A stretch of DNA of 64,000 nt from contig OY979718.1 in the NCBI GenBank assembly GCA_963855995.1, forward strand, positions 26,588,282 through 26,652,281, given 5' to 3'. Made by a program: the position numbers and the translations under genes. Positions 1-9,278 of this stretch are shown piece after piece. The notes beneath the pieces were generated by a model. It was not told where the DNA came from, did not search any database, and was given only the letters and a program-made list of their open reading frames with translations. Within the stretch, counting starts at the first letter, position 1; each line of letters begins with the position of its first letter. Source of the DNA: Muricea muricata (lineage: Eukaryota > Cnidaria > Anthozoa > Malacalcyonacea > Plexauridae).

Positions 1-2610
1 ACATGTCATACCTACAACGGTGCTAGTGTTGTCGATTATGTTATTGGGTCTCGTGACCTTCAGTCTAGTATTAATAATTTTTCAATTGGTAATATTAATG
101 GATTCTTCCATCATTGCTGTTTATCATTTGTGATGAGAGTAAATATATCTGGCCGTTCGGAGGATGATATTGAATTGACACATCACCCTAAATCTTTTGT
201 ATGGGATCCAAGTATGAGTAATTGTCTAAGAGACGTTATTAATTCAGATGAAGTACAAAACAAATTAAATTTTCTTTTCACTGATGAAACATCCTATAAT
301 GTTGACCATTTAGTTGATGAATTTACTGAAATTCTAAGTGACTCTTGCCACAGGATTTTACCATTTAAAAAGCAAAAGAAAGCTAAAAAGAACATGTCAA
401 ACCCTAAGGAATATTAGAAATTGGTTAATTCCATCAAGGCAAACCAAACAAAAAAAAGTGTCCGAAGAAATATCGTCCTCAGAATGGTTCGAATATTTCA
501 AAAATTTAAATAAGGGTGCAAGTCTTTATACTGAAGAATCTAGTATATACTGAAGCCCGAATCGTTAAAGATTTCAATCTAAGGGCCAGTGGTAAAAATG
601 ACACCCTTGATGAGCCAATTTCGATTAATGAAATACGTAGAATTTCTAAAAAATTGAAAAATGGAAAAGCGTGTGGCAGGGACCCATTGTCTAATAAGAT
701 TATCAAACTATCGGTGACTGTTTTGCCATCCTATTTTGTGAAATTGTTTAATGTAATTTTATCCAAAGGGGTATTCCCTGCTTCTTGGTCTAAAGGGTTT
801 ATAGTACCCATATATAAAACAGGTAGTACGGATGACCCAAATAATCATAGAGGTATTTGTATCAGCAGCTGTTTAGGGAAATTCTTTACGTTAATAATGA
901 ATGAGAGACTTAACCACTATTTGGAACAGCATAAAATTTTAAGCCGATGTCAGATAGGATTTAGAAAGGACTGCAGGACTCCAGACCACCTTTTGGTTTT
1001 AAAAACGTTAATAGAAACTTACAAAGTTAAACGAAAGCCAATTTTTGCTTGTTTTGTTGATTTTAGAAAAGCGTTCGATAGCGTATGGAGAGAGGGCTTA
1101 TTTTTCAAGCTTATAAGAAATGGTTGTAGCAAAAATTTCATGCGAATTTTGTTAAGTATGTACTCTTCCGTTGTTACTTCTGTAAAATTACACAACGGAA
1201 TTACTCCTTTCTTTAAATCTCATATAGGAGTTAAACAGGGATGCAACCTAAGTCCTACCCTTTTTAATATTTTTGTTAATGATATACCCAGTTTATTTAC
1301 TAATTCATGCGCCCCTGTCAAACTTGCATGGTGAAACAAACCTGAACTGTTTACTTTACGCGGATGATCTGGTCCTTCTATCTGAATCTGAATCTGGCTT
1401 ACAAAAATGCCTGCCTAAACTAAAATTGTACACTAATTAAGAGATGGAAACTCAAGATTAATTACAAGAAATCAAAAATCATGGTCCTAGGAACGGCAAC
1501 CCAAAGGCGAACATTTTTAACATCGAAATGGTTCTTCGATAACAATGTCTTAGAACAAGTAGAAGATTATACATATTTAGGTATCAATATCCACTGTTCT
1601 GGTAGTTATAAACAAATTCTAAGAGTTTTACATAGTGAAGCACTGAGAGCTTATCATGGTTTATTTAAAAGTTAACACTTACAAAATTATTTTCATCTAT
1701 GGTGTTGCCTATCTTGCTATACAATTGTGAAATTTGGGGACCGTATTTAATCGGTAAAACAGACTCGATTGACGCTTTCAAAAACAAAATCTTTAAAATA
1801 TATGATGCCGAAAAGTTACACTTAAAGTTTTGCAAACGTATTTTGGGAGTCCACTTAAAATCCACAAATTTGGCCGTGTACACCGAATTGGGAAGAATGC
1901 CTCTGAGTACCCAAATGTGTACTAGGATAGCGAAATTCTGGTTAAGGATTAAAAGCCCAATGTTTGACAATACTTTAGTTGGTAAGGCGAGGGATGTCTG
2001 TTTAGACCTGTGTACAAAGCCAGTGTCTTTTATCACGCATTTTCTAAAGTTATGCGGTGTATAAAAAATGAAAGACTATAAAAGTTTTAATATATCTCAA
2101 AAAGAGTTAAAAATTTTTTGCCATGGTTTAAAAGGTAATCTAGAAGAACAATATGTTCGTTTTTGGAAAGACCAGATTCAACAGCAAGAAAATCAAGGAA
2201 AACTTAGGACATTTAAAAAGTTTAAAACGAATTTGAATTTTGAGAAATATTTGGGTGATACAAGTAATATTAAACATCGTCAAGCTGTTACAAAATTCAG
2301 AATCTCTTCTCATAGACTGCCGGTTGAGTCTGGCCGCTATAATATACCTTTTGATAAAAGAACTTGTAAACTTTGCAACTTAAATGAAGTTGGGAATGAG
2401 CACCATTATTTAATGCAATGCAGTAACACATTGCTTAAAGAGATTAGATATAGTTTTATCCAGAAGCTACACCAAATTATTAGCTCATTTTCATTATTTA
2501 ATGGTCAAGACCTGTTTTTATATATCATATCAATGAAAGACAGGTCAATAACGAAATTAGTTGCTAAATTCTGTTATGATATATTAGCAGGTTTTGACCA
2601 TTTACAGTAA
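1..2610 (+). pseudogene. LINE (non-LTR retrotransposon) endonuclease/RT ORF, 5' cut by window, decayed
   Basis: Frame 1 is open from the first base and reads like the C-terminal end of an apurinic-type endonuclease (ASVVDYVIGSRDL, then HHCCLSF). The reverse transcriptase follows at about 516-1334 in another frame: IVPIYKTGSTDDPNNHRGI, FVDFRKAFDSVW, and VKQGCNLSPTLFN. The catalytic YADD box (LLYADDLVLLSES) lies at about 1351-1390 in a third frame, so at least one indel falls near 1310-1340. A C-terminal Cys/His segment (CKLCNLNEVGNEHH, about 2365-2405) resembles the zinc-knuckle-like tail of many invertebrate LINEs. Several frame changes and stops mean it cannot make a full protein. I infer an APE-type LINE but cannot fix its clade. 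It ends in an AT-rich tail with ATT repeats near 2740-2770. Confidence 0.85.
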
Positions 2611-2735
2611 TATATACTTATCTTGTATTGTTCTATGTTTTGTATCAAGTTGGGCTAGCTTAATAACTTAAATATTTTGTAATTTGTTATTATGTTTATA
2701 GTATCGAATGTATCTCTTATGATATCTTGTTGATT

Positions 2736-2770
2736 AAATATATTAATATTATTATTATTAATAATAATTG
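2736..2770 (+). repeat. ATT/TAA-rich tail of the first LINE
   Basis: A run of ATT triplets followed by TAA triplets lies about 130 bp after the last LINE stop codon. It fits the short tandem-repeat 3' tail on which many non-LTR elements end. The assignment to the LINE is an inference from position. Confidence 0.45.
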
Positions 2771-2851
2771 TAAATTTTAGGGCCAGCTTAAGAACGAAGC
2801 AATATTACTGGTTAAAAAATTTTTGGACCTTACTCGCCCTTCGTGCTCGCG

Positions 2852-2897
2852 CTTTAGCTAAATTTGGTGAAGTAGATACAACCCCAGTGAGTGAGAA
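2852..2897 (+). repeat. Solo arm of the foldback element also found at 7096-7220
   Basis: This 46-bp stretch matches the right arm of the foldback at 7175-7220 with about two mismatches. The match continues a further ~12 bp (tagttttaata) that corresponds to sequence outside the left arm of the 7.1-kb copy. The partner arm is missing here, so this is half an element. Confidence 0.7.
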
Positions 2898-4150
2898 TAG
2901 TTTTAATAAGTCCCACCTCCGGCATGGACCTCCCACCCCTAATATGAAATTTTGTTTTATCGCGTTTGTCTGTGTCTAATTGTTGTGGTGCAATTTTTAG
3001 TTCTACAATTTATAATCATTATAAATCGGAGAAGATTGTGTAATTTGTAATTATTATAAATCGGAGGAAAGAGAACATGTTGGACGAGAGGCTCTGCATA
3101 ACGCCGATGAGATATGTGATATGATTGGTTTATGCTGTTTCCTGCTCCAGTACCCCAATGCATCATCGACAGTGGTGCGAATTTCTAATAAGCAATTAAG
3201 AAATAATGGGATATATAATCATAACAAGCTGAATTAGTATTGTTTGAACGACAAAGCTTGGGAGAGAAATTTTCTTGGCAAAAGTTGAATTTATAGTGTG
3301 TGTAAACGAGCTCTTTTAAAATTAACCAATGTCTGGCGAAGTAACCTTATAGAACACGCCTCGCGAACGTGTGGTACATCGGTTGTCTAGGTGCTGTAAT
3401 AGTCCGGTCGCTTAGCGGCAAAAATTGGCAAGATCTGTACAAAGCGGACAAAGTCAGTATTTCTTTCCCCGCGACTCCTAAGTCAAATTGAAATGTTTTT
3501 GGGGGTGTAATGAAGATATTCACAAAATTTATCATCCCGGGGGGGGGGGGGAAGTTCCGTTTTTGAAATAACGGTTCGGGATGTTTGTTCATGTTTTACT
3601 CAATAATTGTATTTAATAATAAGGTGTTGGGATATTGTTCAAAGACATGGACTTGACAACAGATAAATGGGCACATAAAATTTCCTGTTTGATGTTCTCA
3701 CATTAAATATCATTGACTGGCAGAGAAACACTGCCAACCGTTAACGTACCACCTCACTGTGGTAACACCCCCCTAACTTGAAAATTTTAGGCACCCGTTC
3801 TTAAATTGATTAGGAGGCATAGTTAATCAATTGTAGGGGGGGGGGGGGTGCTCAAGTTTGTACACGCCAGTACAGATCGTTTGGTTAAGCGACTTCACTA
3901 TAATAAGCTCGGTACAAGTACAGAATACCCCGCGAGTAAAAATGGTCATGTTGACAGCCTACAAGCCTACAGCAAGATATACTTAACGAGATGATCCTTT
4001 AAATGACTCAGCTCGTCTGAAAGACATTGTTAGCAGTGCTGTTTCGGTGCAAAATATATTTAATTTTAGAAAAGCAGCAGGCTGTATTTCTTACAATGCA
4101 ATGGGAAGTGTTTTACTTTACATTATAGTATAACATATCAATATTTGAAA
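2898..4150. other. Gene-free stretch with two G tracts
   Basis: I see no supported gene. The ORFs here are short and carry no recognisable motif. The notable content is two guanine homopolymers, near 3539-3552 and 3836-3849. The second lies in an imperfect inverted repeat with a C tract near 3768-3776 that is followed by cttgaaaa. Both could form quadruplex or slipped structures. Confidence 0.5.
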
Positions 4151-4153
4151 CAC

Positions 4154-5057
4154 TCATTTGTGCGCCTGAAAGTTATAAGTATGTTTAATGTCTTCTAAAA
4201 AAACACTAAATAAATGGTCACCTTTGTGAATGTATCGCCACATAAATTCTGCAAAATATGACGGATAATGATGTTTTCTACGACCATGAGTTGGCAAACT
4301 AGTTTTTAAATGTCTCCAATGACCCTCGATTTTATTTGTGTGACCTCCTGTGTGATTCACAAATTCTTGAGAATGATTCACGGTTTCGTGAACGTAGCCA
4401 TATTTACTTAGATCAATGTAACCCTTCCAGCAGTTGGACACGATAATGCTTTGAGGTTTGATCCACTTGCAAATTAAAGAAACCAATGTCTTTTCAGTTC
4501 TGTCCTCAACGGCCGTGATAAAACATTTGCGGGAATCCTCTTCAATGGCCCCGAAGACCCATTGTCCCTCAACAAAATGCCCGCGGTGGTATTTACGTTT
4601 GCCCACCTTGCTTTCATCAATTTGCACTCGTATGCCTTTTCCTCCTAGTGGTTCACTTCTTCGAACTATGCTGAGCTCGCAAATTTCACGGCAAAACATC
4701 GACCAGTCGACAGTTGTATTGGAATTAATTCGTAATTGCGTTTTTACTTGGCTCTCGAAAAGATCTGCACACCAATACGTAATACGTAATACGTAATTTT
4801 CATTATTTCCTGTAGCGTTAAATTGCTTTTCTCAAACCAACTGCCATGTCTGATACTTTGTTCTACCCGATAACGTTTGACCGCTTGCCCTCCACGGCAA
4901 TCGTACTTAAAACCATCTGATCTGTCCATGCACGTTGTCCATCTCATTGGAGTAAAACATGTCGGGCACAGAGTTTCACTGGCTAATAATACGACATGTT
5001 TCAACCATTCGATTGTCGCGGTGTTGCTTAGCAGAAAACCTCGAACAAGCTCGTCAT
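4154..5057 (-). pseudogene. Merlin / ISXO2-like DDE transposase, frameshifted
   Basis: Cut-and-paste DNA transposase of the Merlin superfamily, related to bacterial IS1016/IS1595. The N-terminal part (5057 down to about 4744) has a zinc-ribbon-like CPTCFTPM, a DGFKYDCRGG motif and GSWFEKSNLTLQEIMK, which are typical of this family. The catalytic part (4699-4154) shows the first acidic block IDESKVGKRKYHRG, the block IIVSNCWKGY, and a distal HTNKIEGHWRHLK block. The two parts are in different frames because a 7-bp motif is present three times at 4774-4794. A second break may lie near 5057, where MVSPY and the YDELVRGFLL frame do not join. I found no convincing terminal repeats. Recognition is by motif, and family placement is firm. 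Confidence 0.88.
4774..4794. repeat. Three tandem copies of AATACGT inside the transposase
   Basis: Exact 7-bp unit repeated three times, read on the coding (minus) strand as ATTACGT. Two extra copies add 14 bp, which shifts the frame. With a single copy the upstream frame would run directly into the downstream frame (I-T-Y-W-C-A-D). Confidence 0.85.
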
Positions 5058-5430
5058 ATGTAAGGGCTTACCATTGGTTGACACTTCACGTTGTATAGCT
5101 ACCTTTTTCGTTGCTGTTCTGCAACAATTCACACTGAGTTGCCATATTTTGGCTTCCCATTGTTGCAGGTCCAGCTTGTATTCCCATATTTCGTTTGACT
5201 TTTACTCTGCACATGGTTGTCACTTAATGAATACGGAAACGGATGGTCGAAGGTTGTGTGTTACTCTTTAAGACGCTATTACGATTTGCGTTGACGGCGC
5301 TTTTTAAGTGCCCACGATGACCCAAGCGTTTTCTATTGTTTAAAACAATATGGGTCGAGAAACAATACAAAACGCTTATGAAAAGGACGCCGTGGGCATA
5401 CGCATGGTCTACAGTACTGTATAAGTACTG

Positions 5431-5834
5431 TACAGGGTGTATCAAAACAAGGAGCCGCCTTTGAAATTGAAATGAGTCAAAACTATTGTAATAACCTGAC
5501 AGCTCTAACTGCTTTGAAATACCATCAATTCGTACAAACACAGTGTGGTATACACTTGAGGAATTCAGCTAACTTTTTAAACGTACGAAGCAATTGAAAT
5601 TCTACAATTTTCTACAACGCATTGTATAAGTCTCTACAACTGTCTGCTTTGAATTAATTTGCACAATTTCAAATCCTTCATACCTTTAAGAAGCCAGCTA
5701 TACATCCCTCATGCAAGTGTTTTCCACATTGTGTTTTTACGAATTGATGGTCTTTCAAAGCAATTAGAGCTTAGGTTACTACAATAATTTTGGCTACTCC
5801 AATTTCAAAGGGCTCTTTTTTAAAACAACCTGTA
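5431..5834. mobile_element. mariner-type MITE with ~100-bp terminal inverted repeats
   Basis: The sequence at 5431-5540 is repeated in inverted form at 5730-5834 with about 80% identity, including the cores gacagctctaactgctttg and its counterpart. The outer ends read TACAGGGTGT and, on the other strand, TACAGGTTGT. This matches the TA-CAGGGTGT start common to mariner-family ends, with TA as the probable target duplication. It has no coding capacity. A short palindrome (cagtact-gtata-agtactg) sits just outside the left end. Confidence 0.75.
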
Positions 5835-6042
5835 GATTGTTTTCGGGATAATTTTATCATGTACTTCTATGTTTTTGTTGGTGTGTAATGTGCCTTTTCA
5901 GTATGCAAGTAATAGCCAGAGTACAATTATATCCTCACGCACAATAGTAATTATTTTATATTAATACAAACGTGGTTGGACCATTAGTTAAGAACCTGTT
6001 AAAACAACTTCGCTCAAAATTTGTTTGTTTATTGCTTCAAAA

Positions 6043-7049
6043 ATGTCAGTGTCGAAACAAACAAAGCTGGCCCGGCAGCACGAGAATACATGGGCAGATC
6101 TACATCGACGTGTCATGTCTGTCCACTTTGATTATGAAGAGCATTTCCCAAAACATGTCCACAATTTTATTCAGAAGAAAGCTGTATCCATAAGCTCTTG
6201 CACCGGTTATTTTGTACCTTGCTTATTAAGTACAACATCATTTGTACTGGCGGATTGAATTCTTACGTTTCAAATGGCAGTCGATCATTTCCTTGCAACA
6301 TGTACATCATGGTTATTGGGCCTCTAGGTCTGCCTGCTCGGGAAGTCGGTGTGGAAACTGTTAAGAAAGGTCTATGTTTTCTGGAGTATTGTTTGGCACA
6401 AAAAGATATTATGGTTGAGGTATGATAACATTTAGGGGAATTTCATGCATGTCAGGTTTTTGGGGTTGGGCTTAGGATTAGGATTAGGGTTGGATTTAGG
6501 GTCAGGGTGTACTATAGTGTTACAAATTCGCACGTTATGTTAAATTTTGACGTTTGTTGATGCTTATAGTTTAAACATTTTGCTTTTTTGCACACTTATA
6601 GTCGAACAGTATATGTTTTATATATTTTATAGTTTATTGAGGGCTTATGCAGTGCTCAAGTAGAGATCAGAATGAAAAAAAAGCCAACTATATTGGAAAG
6701 AACGATGGCTTTGCTAAGGTTTCCAGGGGCTCTTTTTACATGGAGAGGTTTCAAGCAAGCAACCAGTCGTAGACTGCGAGCGACAACAGTCTCAGAGTTT
6801 GAGAACTCCTGTTCTGAATTGGCCGAAGAAGGATATGGAAATGTTGTGAAACTTCGTGTTCCAAGAAGTCCAAAAGAAACGTCTTTTTTCGTTAAATCCA
6901 AACCAGACGCCATACCAAGTGATGAAAATCTCATCAGCGTTGAAGAATATGGCGTCCATTACAGCATGGCATGTCATTCTAGTATAACACAGAGCATGAG
7001 GAATCAACTAGTGTCTAAATCTTTTGTTGAAAAGAATTTGTTTGAGTGA
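6043..7049 (+). CDS. Unrecognised ORF in two parts (possible two-exon gene or DUF3987-like relic)
   Basis: The first part starts at the ATG at 6043 (MSVSKQTKLARQHENTW) and must change frame near 6240 to continue to about 6419. There a segment reads NMYIMVIGPLGLPARE, where P-loop ATPases would show G-x-x-G-x-G-K-S; if it is a Walker A site it is degenerate. It ends at a possible splice donor (GAG/gtatga). The second part, about 6666-7049, is a clean 125-aa frame with SELAEEGYGNVVKLRVPRSP and SMACHSSITQSMRNQ and then a stop. I do not recognise it firmly. The P-loop context suggests a distant likeness to DUF3987-type ATPases, which is a guess. The frame change argues for a pseudogene or a transposon-borne gene. 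Confidence 0.35.
6462..6525 (+). repeat. Degenerate TTAGGG-like repeat
   Basis: A G-rich stretch contains several imperfect copies of ttagg/ttaggg (ttaggattaggattagggtt). It resembles an interstitial telomere-like repeat and lies in the putative intron of the 6.0-7.0 kb ORF. Confidence 0.5.
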
Positions 7050-7095
7050 GCTCATAACGCGACGATAAGCGTACTGTTTTGCTATATTAAAACTA

Positions 7096-7220
7096 TTCTC
7101 ACTCACTGGGACTGTATCTACTTCACCAAATTTAGCTAAAGCGCGAGCAATGATTGTCGCGCTACGCGCTCCCTCTTTAGCTAAATTTGGTGAAGTAGAT
7201 ACAGTCCCAGTGAGTGAGAA
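7096..7220. mobile_element. Foldback element with perfect 46-bp inverted repeats
   Basis: Left arm 7096-7141 and right arm 7175-7220 are exact reverse complements, separated by a 33-bp GC-richer loop (cgcgagcaatgattgtcgcg). The single strand would form a long stable hairpin. A related half copy lies at 2852-2897. No coding sequence is inside, so any movement would depend on an outside transposase. Confidence 0.85.
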
Positions 7221-7334
7221 ATGTGACAACCCAAGAATGACTCGATATTGATAGTTATTATATGTGTGGGGATAGACAAAACACAGGGGCAACTCGATCC
7301 CAGTGCTCTCTCGACATTTCGACCTTTAGGTTAT

Positions 7335-7650
7335 CATATAAAGCCATGACCGTATAGGTCTGTAGGCCGTGTTAGGCCGTGTAGGTATGTACTATAGGCC
7401 ATTTAGGCCGTGTAGGTCTGTAGGCCATGTGGGTATGTAGGCCGTGTAGGTGTGTAGGCCGTTTAGGTCTGTAGGCCGTGTAGGTCTGTAGGCCATGTGG
7501 GTATGTAGGCCGTGTAGGTCTGTAGGTGTGTAGGCCGTGTAGGTCTGTAGGCCGTGTAGGTATGTAGGCCGTGTAGGTCTGTAGGGCGTGTAGGTCTGTA
7601 GGCCGTGTAGGTTTTGTGTAGGCATTTCTCGTTGTGTAGGCCGTGTAGGC
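7335..7650. repeat. Minisatellite, ~17-bp unit
   Basis: Tandem repeat built from gtaggtct and gtaggccgt sub-units, giving a 17-bp period with drifting variants (gtatgtag, gtgtgtag). About 300 bp long. The apparent protein on the minus strand (YRPTRPT repeats) is a by-product of the repeat and not a gene. Confidence 0.9.
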
Positions 7651-7710
7651 TGCACAGTAAAGTAGGCTAAGTATGCATATAAAGTTGACTGCGTATAGTA
7701 GGCGAGTGCT

Positions 7711-8085
7711 TTAGTAGAAATTGATTTCATTGGCGGGGTATTCTGTAGTTACTCCATAAGCTCGTACCTGCTGCTCATCATCCGTTGTTTCACCTCCGAT
7801 ATCAAAAATATTGATTTCTCTATTCAAGTCATAATTTGCTTTGCCTTCTATAAATCTATTATGCTCTATGATATCGCTACAAATAAACGCCGTTTTACGA
7901 ATAGGCCACTGGTACTGAAAATCCGAAATCATAATTATTCTGACTTTTTCATCGGCGCTATCCAGAGCCTCTCGTCCTTGCCAGAAGAAAAGAAGGCTCT
8001 GGGTTCGAGATTGGTTAGAGTGTCCAAACGTTGGGTGCTTTGCTTTCATTTCAACACAACCAGGACAACGAGCGAAGCATCATAA
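7711..8085 (-). other. Low-complexity ORF pair, probably a repeat fragment
   Basis: A 112-aa minus-strand frame and a 74-aa plus-strand frame overlap here (plus strand: KKALGSRLVRVSKRW). Neither carries a domain I know. The short frame ends directly before the LINE tail at 8162. I think it is dispersed-repeat sequence, but I cannot exclude a small gene. Confidence 0.25.
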
Positions 8086-8158
8086 TTAGCTACACCCAAT
8101 TTTCGCAAACAAACAAGCCGATGTCAATCAATCAATTAGTTAGGTTCAGCTAAACATT

Positions 8159-8161
<3 letters not shown>

Positions 8162-8214
<53 letters not shown>
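8162..8214. repeat. (TAA)n microsatellite, LINE tail
   Basis: About 17 uninterrupted TAA triplets. They sit exactly at the 3' end of the minus-strand LINE and are best explained as its terminal simple repeat. Confidence 0.85.
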
Positions 8215-8215
<1 letters not shown>

Positions 8216-8591
8216 TTTATTTATACTGTTAATTATCCCATCAGCAATACTGCTGGTATTAACGGGAGAACAGTGTTTATGAATATTTTAACAGGAATAT
8301 ACAGTCATATATGTTACTGAGCTAAAACGAATTACAGACTATACAAATACTATTTACAGAACAATTTACAATTATATACTACATATGTGGGATGCATTGT
8401 CAATAGCTGCAAGATAAGTATAAACAGAACGTTTAAAACGGGAGAGTGATGTAATGTCCCTTAATTCGGAAGGCAACGAGTTCCAGTTTTTAGCCGCAGC
8501 ATATTTAAACATTTAAATCCCATGGCAGATTTAACTGTTGGAAGGTCAAGTAATGTTTTATCTCTCAAGTTTCTTTGGTGAACATTAAACC

Positions 8592-9278
8592 AGCTTTCGA
8601 CATACATTTTGTCACAAATGAAAGCGATAATAAATTAATTTATTTGAACGACGTTTCGATGTCATCTTTACATCATTTTCAAGTTCATTTAAAGTTCGTT
8701 ACGACTAGTGTGTTCATATGGCGAGTTCATGATTGCGTAAGCAAATAATTACATGAAAAGGGCGCGTGCAACTAAAACGCGGCAAAAACAAAGGCTTTAG
8801 GTATTACAATTATACTCTACAATTATATTACATATATACACATATATATATATATATATTAATTAGTAATTAAACACATACATAACATACAAACATGCTA
8901 AACTATTAAATGTTTTGTATGTTTTGTTTTGTTTTGTTTTGTTTTTTGTTTTTTATGTCTTTTAATAGTTTAGCATGTTTGTATGTTATGTATGTGTTTA
9001 ATTACTAATTAATATATATTTATATATGTGTATATATGTAATATAATTGTAGAGTATAATTGTAATACCTAAAGCCTTTGTTTTTGCCGCGTTTTAGTTG
9101 CACGCGCCCTTTTCATGTAATTATTTGCTTACGCAATCATGAACTCGCCATATGAACACACTAGTCGTAACGAACTTTAAATGAACTTGAAAATGATGTA
9201 AAGATGACATCGAAACGTCGTTCAAATAAAATTAATTTATTATCGCTTTCATTTGTGACAAAATGTATGTCGAAAGCT
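8592..9278. repeat. Palindromic head: two pseudo-LTR copies in inverted orientation
   Basis: The two ~320-bp arms differ by only a few bases and one small indel. The hinge at 8911-8960 contains (TTTTG)n. The inner arm contains the first ATG of the PLE ORF (9204). Confidence 0.9.

Noticed and set aside
7392..7730. 112-aa proline/threonine-rich ORF on the minus strand
   Set aside because: It is the translation of the 17-bp minisatellite, and every frame of such a repeat gives a periodic peptide.
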